Positions 1-6,746 of a stretch of 9,160 nucleotides of DNA are shown here, piece by piece. Below the pieces are notes generated by a model. It saw only the letters and a list, made by a program, of their open reading frames with translations. It made no database searches and had not been told where the DNA came from. Each line of letters begins with the position of its first letter. Within the stretch, counting starts at the first letter, position 1. A program made the position numbers and the translations under genes. Origin of the DNA: an uncultured Bacteroidales bacterium (GTDB taxonomy: Bacteria; Bacteroidota; Bacteroidia; Bacteroidales; WCHB1-69); NCBI GenBank assembly GCA_900321845.1, contig ONXT01000227.1, forward strand, positions 1 through 9,160, written 5' to 3'.

Positions 1-747
1 ATTGGAACAGGAAAGGATTTGGAGGATTATACTATTGACAATCAGCAGATTAGATATCATCTGATTGACATTGCCGAGCCAGGGACAGAGTTTAATGTTG
101 CACAATATCAACAGGCGGCCTATCACGCGTTGGATGACATCCGTGCGCGGGGGAGGGAGGTGGTGCTTTGTGGCGGAAGCGGGATGTATGTCGAATCGCT
201 TCTTGGTGGCTATCGATTGTCGCCAATTACCAGAGACCCAGAACTTTATGCTGAATTAGAGGCTAAAACAGATGAGGAACTGACAGAGATTCTCCAGTCG
301 TTTCACCCATTGCACAACCATACCGACACTTGTGAACGCAAGCGTTTGCTCAAGGCGGTCGAGATTGAGTATTATTATCAGAAACATCCAGAGTGGCAGG
401 AACTTACGCGAAAAATCCCAGCTATTATCATCGGTTTGACCGGCGAGCGGGAGTACATACGCCAACGAATTACCGCGCGTTTGAAGCAGCGTTTGGAGAA
501 CGGTATGATTGATGAGGTGCAGCAGTTAATCGATCAAGGTGTCAACATAGACCAGCTTTTGCGCTATGGTCTTGAGTATAAGTATATTACATTGTATCTC
601 CAGCATAAAATCACTTATGAAGAAATGTTCGCCAAACTGAATACGGCCATTCACCAGTTTTCAAAACGTCAAATGACGTGGTTCCGAAAAATGGAGCGCA
701 GTGGTTTCAAAATCAATTGGATACGTGTTGAGGACTTGAAGTATTAG
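1..747 (+). CDS. miaA: tRNA dimethylallyltransferase MiaA, 5'-truncated by the window edge
   Basis: MiaA transfers a dimethylallyl group to N6 of A37 in tRNAs that read UNN codons. The frame is open from base 1 and reads IGTGKDLEDY, which matches the IGTxK segment about 50 residues into the family. The N-terminal ATP-binding P-loop is therefore outside the window, and 248 residues remain of roughly 300. Visible hallmarks are YHLIDI and FNVAQYQ, then GGSGMYVESLLGGY (family GGTGLYxxALLxG), the insert region with CERKRLLKAVEI, and a C-terminus with RYGLEYKYI and SKRQMTWFRK, which corresponds to the family AKRQLTWFR segment. A TTG at 19-21 is an internal Leu codon, not the start. The TAG stop overlaps the stop region of the convergent LytTR gene by 4 bp. 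Family assignment is secure. Confidence 0.94.
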   Translation: MGTGKDLEDYTIDNQQIRYHLIDIAEPGTEFNVAQYQQAAYHALDDIRARGREVVLCGGSGMYVESLLGGYRLSPITRDPELYAELEAKTDEELTEILQSFHPLHNHTDTCERKRLLKAVEIEYYYQKHPEWQELTRKIPAIIIGLTGEREYIRQRITARLKQRLENGMIDEVQQLIDQGVNIDQLLRYGLEYKYITLYLQHKITYEEMFAKLNTAIHQFSKRQMTWFRKMERSGFKINWIRVEDLKY

Positions 748-1670
748 GCGAAAATCTTCAGGATTTCATCGGCGTATGTCTTTGAAATCGGAATGTCGCC
801 AATTCCATCTTGGTCAAGGTCGATGAAGAATCCGTCACGTTCCTTGCGAACGATTTTTATCTTCTTTACATTAATCAGATAGGAGCGGTGGCACCGCATA
901 AAACCCTGAGAATGAAGAGCTTCCTCCAGACTTTTCAACGTGGTTCTTACCATGCTGTGCGTCATCTTCCCGTTCTTTTCGTAAAAAATATTCACGTAAT
1001 TGTCGGCGGATTCGATATAAAACACGTAATCTTTTCTGATAGAGAGCTTTAGCGTTCCTTTTTCATCAAAAATATTGATAATCCCGTTATCACTGGTTTT
1101 GGATGGGGACGCTGCTGTATTGGCAGTGGGCGCAGTTTTTTTCTCCGATTCTTCAGCCAATTCATCGTATGTTGCCATCGGTTCGGCGGAAGTTTCCTCC
1201 AGCAGTTCCTCGATTTTCTTATCCCTGTCTTTTAATGCAAAGAATAGATAGGATAAGGTATAAGGGATGAATAGCATCATCGGTACGAAAATCAGTGCGT
1301 GCTGAAATATGGTGATGAATTCACGCTGGTTATCGTGCAGCGCTGTGTAATCTATTGTGGTATAGACCGTTCCTATAATGAGAATCTCGCCGATTAGCCA
1401 AAAACAGTACTGAAGCATGCTCATCAGTTTTTTCCGGTTTACTAACCACATGAAAAACCGACTGATACTGAGGATGGCAATTCCACCCAAAATAATGAGT
1501 CCCTCAATAAAGAAGATGGCGGCGGAACTGTATCTTTCCCCTTGAAACCATTGAGTCGCCTGGAATGGCGAATAAACGATGACAAACAGAAATGCAAATA
1601 GGGTGACGAATGCCAGTATTTTGACGTTCGTCATAAATTCAACAAGATATCTGGGTATTTTCTTGCTCAT
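744..1670 (-). CDS. Membrane-anchored LytTR-family transcriptional regulator
   Basis: This 308-residue protein has four predicted membrane helices (about 17-36, 50-70, 86-106 and 121-145). A short charged helix that could be a coiled coil follows (147-160, KDRDKKIEELLEE), then a Ser/Thr/Ala/Glu-rich linker (161-195) and a LytTR DNA-binding domain (about 200-305). LytTR hallmarks are YVFYIESADNYVNIFY at 215-230 and RCHRSYLINV at 259-268. There is no receiver (REC) domain, so it is not a classical phospho-accepting response regulator; the membrane part may sense a signal directly or contact a partner, which is inference. The ATG is preceded by a perfect TAnnTTTG element. It is convergent with miaA (TAA stop at 744-746) and divergent from the acyl-CoA synthetase gene, whose shared upstream DNA holds a phased repeat array. 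Its targets are unknown; autoregulation or control of the synthetase is possible. Confidence 0.88.
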   Translation of the reverse strand: MSKKIPRYLVEFMTNVKILAFVTLFAFLFVIVYSPFQATQWFQGERYSSAAIFFIEGLIILGGIAILSISRFFMWLVNRKKLMSMLQYCFWLIGEILIIGTVYTTIDYTALHDNQREFITIFQHALIFVPMMLFIPYTLSYLFFALKDRDKKIEELLEETSAEPMATYDELAEESEKKTAPTANTAASPSKTSDNGIINIFDEKGTLKLSIRKDYVFYIESADNYVNIFYEKNGKMTHSMVRTTLKSLEEALHSQGFMRCHRSYLINVKKIKIVRKERDGFFIDLDQDGIGDIPISKTYADEILKIFA

Positions 1671-1689
1671 TTCGCCCCTGATTTTTGGG
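1670..1689 (+). repeat. Outlying copy of the phased intergenic repeat, over the lytTR start
   Basis: TTTCGCCCCTGATTTTTGGG matches the consensus of the array at 1735-1814 (TTTCGCCCCTnAtTT) and is one of its best copies. It starts at the last base of the lytTR start codon and covers the probable leader and transcription start of that gene. It is 65 bp from the first array unit, so it is not in the 20-bp register. A bound protein here could block lytTR expression, which is inference. The CCCC and GGGG runs at 1675-1690 could also form a small hairpin in the lytTR leader. Confidence 0.45.
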
Positions 1690-1692
1690 GTG

Positions 1693-1700
1693 CAAAAGTA
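1693..1700 (-). promoter_or_regulatory. Candidate Bacteroidota -7 promoter element for the lytTR gene
   Basis: The minus strand reads TACTTTTG, a perfect match to the Bacteroidota consensus TAnnTTTG. It would place transcription start about 15-20 bases before the lytTR ATG. No clear -33 TTG is present at the usual distance, which could mean a weak or activator-dependent promoter. That fits the repeat array lying immediately upstream. Confidence 0.5.
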
Positions 1701-1734
1701 CTAATTTTATTTTAAATGGGGCACAGTCGGTGAA

Positions 1735-1814
1735 TTTCGCCCCACAATTTGAATTTTCGTCCCTAATTTCAGGATTTGGCCCCTCTAAAGTCCTTCTTAG
1801 CCCTTAAAAACGGG
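1735..1814 (+). repeat. Four direct repeats with exact 20-bp spacing, likely operator
   Basis: Four units begin at 1735, 1755, 1775 and 1795: TTTCGCCCCACAATTTGAAT, TTTCGTCCCTAATTTCAGGA, TTTGGCCCCTCTAAAGTCCT and TCTTAGCCCTTAAAAACGGG. The CCC core is invariant at 1741, 1761, 1781 and 1801, and conservation weakens towards the right. Spacing is close to two helical turns, so the cores lie on one DNA face. The array sits between the outward-facing promoters of the lytTR and acyl-CoA synthetase genes. LytTR proteins are known to bind pairs of short direct repeats about 21 bp apart, so the adjacent LytTR product is the natural candidate ligand. The sequence does not match the best-known LytTR consensus, so the ligand is inferred. 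Confidence 0.6.
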
Positions 1815-1824
1815 GCTTCTTTTT
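1799..1824 (+). terminator. Weak hairpin plus T-run in the synthetase leader (possible terminator/attenuator)
   Basis: AGCCC at 1799-1803 can pair with GGGCT at 1813-1817, extended by one T-G pair, and is followed directly by TCTTTTT at 1818-1824. This is the layout of a small intrinsic terminator on the plus strand. No plus-strand gene lies upstream apart from miaA, which is distant and converges on lytTR. It could stop read-through or attenuate transcripts that start within the repeat array. The stem is short and overlaps the fourth repeat unit, so the resemblance may be accidental. Confidence 0.3.
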
Positions 1825-1832
1825 AAAAACGT

Positions 1833-1840
1833 TTCTTTTG
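1833..1840 (+). promoter_or_regulatory. Candidate -7 promoter element for the acyl-CoA synthetase gene
   Basis: TTCTTTTG matches TAnnTTTG at all but one defined position. It is the best plus-strand match in the spacer and would give a leader of about 30 bases that is A-rich and lacks a Shine-Dalgarno motif, normal for this phylum. No convincing -33 TTG is seen; the repeat array ends about 20 bases upstream, where an activator would sit. Confidence 0.35.
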
Positions 1841-1877
1841 CACGTTCAAACTAAATCAAAACCAAAACCTAAATGAT

Positions 1878-3647
1878 ATGGAAGACATTTCAAGATTATT
1901 TGACATTTTGACGCAGTATGAAGAAAAATGGCCCGACCAGAAAATCGCGTTGGCAGGTAAAAAAAATGGAGTTTGGTGTGCCTATTCTCCAGGTGAATAT
2001 TTAAGAATTACCAATAACATCAGTTATGCGTTCATGCATTTGGGCATCCAGCATGGCGACCGCGTGGGCATCATCTCCACCAACCGCCCCGAATGGAACA
2101 TGATTGACATGGCTATTATGCAAATCGGCGCAATCAGCGTACCGGTTTATCCGACCATCAGTGAAAACGACTATCGTCACATTGTCAGACACTCCGGCAT
2201 GAAACTCGTTATCGTTGAAGGAGCTGAGGTGATGAACAAAATCGATGCCATCATGCCCGACTGCCCTGAGTTGCAGGCCGTTTATACTTTCATTGATCGT
2301 CAGCGCTTCCCTTATTTGCAGCAACTGATTGACATGGGCGAGCAGTATCAGAATCCCGATGAACTCCAGCGCCGCCGCGACGCAGTTCGTCCGGAAGACT
2401 GTTCCACCATCATGTACACCTCAGGCACCACAGGAAGTCCGAAAGGCGTAATGCTCTCACATTATAATATTGTAAGCCAGCTTCGCAATCTCCGTCAAAC
2501 ACCGGCTCCATGGTCCAAACGCGCTTTCAGTTTCCTGCCTTTGTGCCACGCCTACGAAAGAATGCTGGTGTTCCTTTATCAACATTTGGGAATGTCGGTC
2601 TATTATGCCCAAAGCCTCGGCACAATCGCTGAAAATCTCAAAGAGGTAAAACCGACGATGATGTCCGCCGTTCCGCGTGTGCTTGAGAAATTCTTCGATA
2701 AGATCTGGAATAGCAGCAAGAATATGAAACCGCTTCCGAAGAAGATCTTCCGTTGGGCAGTGAAGGTGGCCGAGCAATACAAGATTCAGGATTGCGAACG
2801 TACTCTTTGGTATAATATCAAGCGTAAAATTGCCGATATTCTGGTTTACCGCAAAATCCGTGCAGCTATCGGTGGCGATTTCGACATTGTGGTTTCCGGT
2901 GCTGCCAGCATCCAGCCACGTCTGGCCTCCTTCTTCTCTGCTATTGGCATGCCGGTCTTCGAGGGCTATGGTGCCACGGAAACCTCTCCTGTAATCGCCG
3001 TTAGCTGCCGCGAGAAGTATGGACGCGAGGTCGGAACCGTTGGTTTCCCTCTGCCGGGCGTCACCATCAAACTCTCAGAAAATGGCGAAATCCTCTGCAA
3101 AGGCCACAACGTGATGATGGGCTACTACAAGGATGAGGCGTTGACAAAGGAGGTGATTGACGATGAGGGCTGGTTCCACACCGGCGATATGGGTAAATGG
3201 ACCGAACACGGCCAACTGATGATTACCGGCCGTATCAAGAGTTTGTTCAAGACCTCCTTTGGCAAGTACATCAATCCTCAGGCCATCGAGGAGAAGTTCT
3301 GCGAATCGCCGTTCATTGAAAACATGGTGGTTGTGGGCGAAAACGAGAAATTCGCCGCTGCGCTTGTCTCTCCGGATTTTGAATTTTTGAAATCTTGGTG
3401 CAAAAGCCACGACATCCCTTACACTTCTCCTGAAGAAGCTGTCAAGAATCCTGATATCATCAAGCGTTTCGGTCGCGAAATTGCAAAATACAACACTTAT
3501 TTCGGTGATACTGAAAAGGTTAAGAAAATCGAACTGATTGCTGATGAATGGTCGCAGAAATCCGGCATCCTTACTCCCACACTGAAGGTGAAACGTCACG
3601 TTATCCAACAACGTTATCACGACGTGATTCAAGAAATCTATAAATAG
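1878..3647 (+). CDS. Long-chain fatty acid--CoA ligase (AMP-forming acyl-CoA synthetase)
   Basis: The enzyme activates free fatty acids to acyl-CoA with ATP, giving AMP and PPi. The 589 residues are full length for the COG1022-type long-chain synthetases common in Bacteroidota. Adenylate-forming motifs occur in order: P-loop YTSGTTGSPKG at 180-190, VVSGAA at 338-343, YGATETSP at 364-371, HTGDMGKW at 434-441, ITGRIKSLFKTSFGKYI at 449-465 and LTPTLKVKR at 565-573 with the C-terminal catalytic lysine region. The N-terminus has the usual DRVGIISTNRPEW segment (61-73). No signal peptide or membrane helix is evident, so it is probably cytosolic or peripheral. The ATG at 1878 was chosen because homologues begin near this point; an ATG at 1873 is in another frame. 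It is monocistronic here and ends 13 bp from the convergent U32 gene. The acyl-chain preference cannot be read from sequence. Confidence 0.93.
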   Translation: MEDISRLFDILTQYEEKWPDQKIALAGKKNGVWCAYSPGEYLRITNNISYAFMHLGIQHGDRVGIISTNRPEWNMIDMAIMQIGAISVPVYPTISENDYRHIVRHSGMKLVIVEGAEVMNKIDAIMPDCPELQAVYTFIDRQRFPYLQQLIDMGEQYQNPDELQRRRDAVRPEDCSTIMYTSGTTGSPKGVMLSHYNIVSQLRNLRQTPAPWSKRAFSFLPLCHAYERMLVFLYQHLGMSVYYAQSLGTIAENLKEVKPTMMSAVPRVLEKFFDKIWNSSKNMKPLPKKIFRWAVKVAEQYKIQDCERTLWYNIKRKIADILVYRKIRAAIGGDFDIVVSGAASIQPRLASFFSAIGMPVFEGYGATETSPVIAVSCREKYGREVGTVGFPLPGVTIKLSENGEILCKGHNVMMGYYKDEALTKEVIDDEGWFHTGDMGKWTEHGQLMITGRIKSLFKTSFGKYINPQAIEEKFCESPFIENMVVVGENEKFAAALVSPDFEFLKSWCKSHDIPYTSPEEAVKNPDIIKRFGREIAKYNTYFGDTEKVKKIELIADEWSQKSGILTPTLKVKRHVIQQRYHDVIQEIYK

Positions 3648-3660
3648 GAAAGAATGCTAC

Positions 3661-5493
3661 TCACTCTTCACTCATAACCTTCATCTCGCAATTCTTGCAG
3701 TCGAATTCCAGTCGAAAAGTGAATTTCCCTGTTTTCAGATAAAGCGGTTCGTGTAAAGCGATACCGCTTTTTTTCGTCTCTTTGCTGCACGCGCCCAACG
3801 CATATTTGATGCAATGTTTGCAGGTCATGAGGGCTGCATCCGTCGTTTTTTTCTTCTCGAATGCGGGTTCGATTTCAGTGATTCCATGCTGGCGGTAGAA
3901 TTCTGCCGCCTTCTCATTCATTACGTTTCCCGCATAGGTCAGACTGCCCTTTTCTGAGGATGGAAATGGGACGTCATTATGCAGCACGAGCGTCCCTTTC
4001 GGTCTTGGGTGGTTTTGCAGTCGTTTTTCTATCAATGAATTGCAAAGGATTCTCCGCCATTCGTTAATAGTGGAGACTGGGAAGAAAAAGTATCCATTGG
4101 TCTTTATGTCAATCTTCTTCGTAGCAAATGGAGTGTTTCCCATTTTGGCTAAATTCTTCAGCAACAACTCATTGGCGATTTCTCCCTTTTGTGAAATCTC
4201 TTTTTGGACTTTGAAATCGCGGGAAACGCGGATCCCGTCTTCGTCGGTAAGTGTCAGCGAAAATCCCTCTTCCGTCTCTTCGAACAAAATGTCAACTGAA
4301 ATTTTGCGAATGGCTGCGTCTCCGGCAAGCTGCTTGTCGAAAAGGATGTCGCAGTTGCGGTAAATCATCGTGCCGGCGGCAAGTTCACGGATGGTCTCCA
4401 AAGTAGTGATCTGCTGATTCTCGACCTTGTTGATGCGGAATCCGCGTAATTCGCCCTCTTTGTCCACAAAACCGAGCCCGTCGCCGTTGTGAAGTTCCTC
4501 TTTTGTGTCTATTCTCAACGTGTTTCCGTTGGCACTCAGTAGTTTGCCTAATGGCTCGCCGATAGATTTGGGTGTGTCGGGGTTCACGAGAATCTGTTCC
4601 CGTTGATGCAGAAAGTATTCGGTTTGACCTCGGTTGAAAGTTTTTCGCGGGTCGGGGGTGAAAAGCAGCCTCACTTTTCCCGACGAGGCAGCCTGTTTAT
4701 CCTCCAGTATTGCATCCAGTTTCTGCCTGTAGAATGCGGTGATGTTTTTCACGTAGTCCATCCCTTTCAGCCGTCCCTCGATTTTGAAAGAGCAGATGCC
4801 AGCGTCCATCAGCTCTTTCAGCGATGCGGAACGGTCCATGTCTTTCAAGGAAAGGAGGTGGCTTTTTTTGCGAAGTGTTTGTCCGTCAGCGTCTTGCAGT
4901 GAGTAGGGGAGGCGGCAGAACTGTGCGCACTCGCCACGGTTGGCACTGCGTCCCGTACAGGCTTGGCTCATATAGCATTGCCCGCTGTAGCTTACGCATA
5001 GTGCGCCGTGTACAAAACTCTCGAGTTCGATGGTCGTGTTTTTGCGAATCTCCCTTATCTGTTCCAAGGATAGTTCTCTTGCTAAAATAACCCTTTGTAA
5101 ACCAATCGATTCCCAAAACTTCACCTTTCCTGGAGTCCGGTTGTCGCATTGTGTGCTGGCATGGAGGGTGATAGGGGGAAGGTCCAGCTGCAGGATGCCG
5201 GCATCTTGGAAGATGAGTGCATCGGTACCGGCGGAATAGAGTTGGAAAATGATTTTGCGTGCGCTCTCCAGCTCGTCGTCGGTGAGGATGGTGTTGAGCG
5301 CCACATGGACTTTGGCATGGTACAGATGGGCGTACTGGCAGAGCTTTTCGATTTCTGAGATGGAATTGCCGGCCGAGGCGCGTGCGCCAAAACGCGGCGC
5401 TCCGATATAGACGGCGTCCGCACCGCAGTTGATGGCTGCCATGCCGTATTCGGCATTCTTCGCTGGCGAAAGCAGCTCAATCTTCGTCGCCAT
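3661..5493 (-). CDS. Peptidase U32-family protein, RlhA-like (putative rRNA/tRNA hydroxylation enzyme)
   Basis: The 610 residues carry the U32 signature at 158-176: ESFVHGALCVSYSGQCYMS. Cysteines at 166, 173, 189 and 193 are good candidates for the Fe-S cluster described for U32 RNA-hydroxylation proteins. The N-terminus (LLSPAKNAEYGMAAINCGADAVYIG, here residues 7-31, begins LLSPAKNAEYG) is typical U32. A long middle region (about 300-460) follows, then a C-terminal cysteine segment with CKHC at 558-561, C569 and CKNC at 599-602. The length and the extra C-terminal part resemble RlhA/YdcP, which makes 5-hydroxycytidine in 23S rRNA, more than the short collagenase-like or TrhP forms; this subfamily call is inference. 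The ATG at 5493 overlaps the upstream stop as TGATG, indicating translational coupling. A GTG one codon earlier (5494-5496) is less likely. The stop lies 13 bp from the convergent synthetase stop. Confidence 0.87.
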   Translation of the reverse strand: MATKIELLSPAKNAEYGMAAINCGADAVYIGAPRFGARASAGNSISEIEKLCQYAHLYHAKVHVALNTILTDDELESARKIIFQLYSAGTDALIFQDAGILQLDLPPITLHASTQCDNRTPGKVKFWESIGLQRVILARELSLEQIREIRKNTTIELESFVHGALCVSYSGQCYMSQACTGRSANRGECAQFCRLPYSLQDADGQTLRKKSHLLSLKDMDRSASLKELMDAGICSFKIEGRLKGMDYVKNITAFYRQKLDAILEDKQAASSGKVRLLFTPDPRKTFNRGQTEYFLHQREQILVNPDTPKSIGEPLGKLLSANGNTLRIDTKEELHNGDGLGFVDKEGELRGFRINKVENQQITTLETIRELAAGTMIYRNCDILFDKQLAGDAAIRKISVDILFEETEEGFSLTLTDEDGIRVSRDFKVQKEISQKGEIANELLLKNLAKMGNTPFATKKIDIKTNGYFFFPVSTINEWRRILCNSLIEKRLQNHPRPKGTLVLHNDVPFPSSEKGSLTYAGNVMNEKAAEFYRQHGITEIEPAFEKKKTTDAALMTCKHCIKYALGACSKETKKSGIALHEPLYLKTGKFTFRLEFDCKNCEMKVMSEE

Positions 5494-6527
5494 CACTTCT
5501 CTTCTTTAGGAATTTCGGTGTTGAACAGCATCTTCACTTGAATCGCCTGGTCGCCCTCGCAGATGACCGGCTCTTCAGTCGCGGGCGACAGAACCACTTC
5601 GATGCTGCTTTCGTCTATGGGACGGTATTTGATGATGTTGGGGTAGGCGACTGCGTAGCTTGGGTTGATCAGGCAGAAATCCACGAAATCCAAGAATTCA
5701 ATGGCTGTCTCGAACGAGTCGGTTGTAGTGAACGATTTTCCGTTTTTGGCGAAAATGCGGGTCTGTTTGCCCTCTTTGTGGAAATAGGCGATGTTATCCT
5801 GGTTCACTTTCTGTCCTACGCTGCCTGTATAAATATATAGGTAGGTGCGCTGAAGTCTGGAATTGTTGTACTCCTGTGTCTTGCGGATGCGCCCGTTGGC
5901 GTCGTAGGTGTCCCAGTTTTTCACCTTGTAGTTTTGGTGGTAATAGCCGCGCATGTGGATCTTCTCCCCCGGATAATACTCCTCGACGAGCCCGTTCATT
6001 TTGCCGTTCACGTAGTCGATTCGGCTGCTGATTTTCCCGTCGGCGAAGAAAGTGCGGCAAGTCCCGCTCAGTTTGTCGTTTTCATAGTTCTTTTCCTCCA
6101 GCAAGGTGCCGGTTTCGGAGGAGTAGAGGCTCCAAGTACCCTGTTTCACGCCTTTGCTGTAATTCTCCGTGCAGATGAGCGTACCCTTGGGATTATAGTA
6201 GTTCCAAGTGCTGTCCTTGTCTTGGTCGAAGAATTTCCCCTCTGCCGATTTTTTGCCGTTCACATCGAAGAGGGTGGTCCTGACGATGTGGGTGCCTTCG
6301 ATGAAATGGGTGATGCTTTTGACCTTCCCGTTCGTGTGGTAGTAGGTGAATTCGCCGACGGGCACGTCGTTCCTGAAATTCCCTTCATAAACCAACTGCC
6401 CTTTGTCGTTGTATTTTTTCCAATGGCCGATTTTTTTGCCAGCGCTGTTCACTTGGTTGTCTTGGGCCGTCAGAGCGGCGGTGAATGTAAGTGGTATAGC
6501 GAACAGAAAGAATCGTGATTTCATCAT
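5493..6527 (-). CDS. Secreted MORN/YwqK-like repeat protein
   Basis: A signal peptide (MMKSRFFLFAIPLTFTAALTA, 1-21) ends in a plausible LTA cleavage site, so the protein is probably periplasmic or outer-membrane associated; there is no lipobox cysteine. Residues about 33-225 are roughly eight degenerate MORN-type units of about 23 residues, for example GHWKKYNDKGQLVYEGNF at 34-51, GEFTYYHTNGKVK at 58-70 and GTWSLYSSETGTLLEEKNY at 130-148. Residues 226-344 form a non-repeat C-terminal domain that I do not recognise. Such proteins are often labelled YwqK-family antitoxins, but no toxin is adjacent and the secretion signal argues against that role. It shares a transcript with the U32 gene through the TGATG overlap, though no functional link is apparent. 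There are two tandem ATG codons (6525-6527 and 6522-6524) and either could start. A -7 element lies about 80 bp upstream. Confidence 0.82.
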   Translation of the reverse strand: MMKSRFFLFAIPLTFTAALTAQDNQVNSAGKKIGHWKKYNDKGQLVYEGNFRNDVPVGEFTYYHTNGKVKSITHFIEGTHIVRTTLFDVNGKKSAEGKFFDQDKDSTWNYYNPKGTLICTENYSKGVKQGTWSLYSSETGTLLEEKNYENDKLSGTCRTFFADGKISSRIDYVNGKMNGLVEEYYPGEKIHMRGYYHQNYKVKNWDTYDANGRIRKTQEYNNSRLQRTYLYIYTGSVGQKVNQDNIAYFHKEGKQTRIFAKNGKSFTTTDSFETAIEFLDFVDFCLINPSYAVAYPNIIKYRPIDESSIEVVLSPATEEPVICEGDQAIQVKMLFNTEIPKEEK

Positions 6528-6604
6528 TGTGGGTTTTTGCTAATAATTCTCTATAAAACGAGAGAGATACTCTTTTTATTTTAGTTGATTATGGATTCAA
6601 CCTG

Positions 6605-6612
6605 CAAAGTTA
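6605..6612 (-). promoter_or_regulatory. Candidate -7 promoter element for the MORN-U32 operon
   Basis: The minus strand reads TAACTTTG, a perfect match to TAnnTTTG. It would give a leader of about 70 bases before the MORN gene. It lies just downstream of the terminator of the preceding operon, where a new promoter is expected. No clear -33 TTG is seen. A TCTCT/AGAGA inverted repeat (6548-6565) falls within the predicted leader. Confidence 0.5.
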
Positions 6613-6631
6613 TATGAAATTGAATTTCAGT

Positions 6632-6671
6632 AAAAGAAAACGGTGCTCCATAGCATGGCTACAGAACACCG
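6632..6671 (-). terminator. Rho-independent terminator of the ctfB-crt-hbd operon
   Basis: Bases 6641-6671 form a 31-base inverted repeat with 11 of 14 pairs and an ATG triloop. The outer arm is CGGTG/CACCG and the inner arm TAGC/GCTA. On the minus strand it is followed directly by TTTTCTTTT (6640 down to 6632). Its position about 75 bp after the hbd stop makes it the natural operon end. Confidence 0.75.
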
Positions 6672-6716
6672 CACAGATACTAAATGTTTGACATTCACTA
6701 AATGAATAAACGCCTT

Positions 6717-6744
6717 TCTCATTCACACGTTTGTGTGGATGGGA
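6717..6744 (+). repeat. Inverted repeat adjoining the hbd stop codon
   Basis: TCTCATTCACAC (6717-6728) faces GTGTGGATGGGA (6733-6744) across a four-base GTTT loop: 12 positions with two G-T wobbles as plus-strand RNA, or two A-C mismatches as minus-strand RNA. It begins two bases past the hbd stop. It has no T-run, so it may protect the 3' end or be chance; the real terminator is further down. Confidence 0.35.
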
Positions 6745-6746
6745 AA

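Noticed and set aside
19..21. TTG as a start codon for miaA
   Set aside because: The frame is open to base 1 and the residues before it (IGTGKD) are conserved MiaA sequence, so the gene begins outside the window.
3075..3632. Minus-strand open frame of 185 codons within the acyl-CoA synthetase gene
   Set aside because: The plus strand encodes conserved adenylate-forming motifs throughout; the antisense frame has no family features.
5494..5496. GTG start one codon upstream for the U32 gene
   Set aside because: The next codon is ATG and forms a standard TGATG overlap with the upstream stop. One residue makes no functional difference.
5934..6518. Plus-strand open frame of 194 codons opposite the MORN gene
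   Set aside because: It is the antisense of a protein with a signal peptide and repeats; its Val/Phe/Ala-rich composition has no recognisable domain.
5493..6527. Toxin-antitoxin role for the MORN/YwqK-like protein
   Set aside because: It has a signal peptide and its partner gene encodes a U32 enzyme, not a toxin. The label comes only from a family name.
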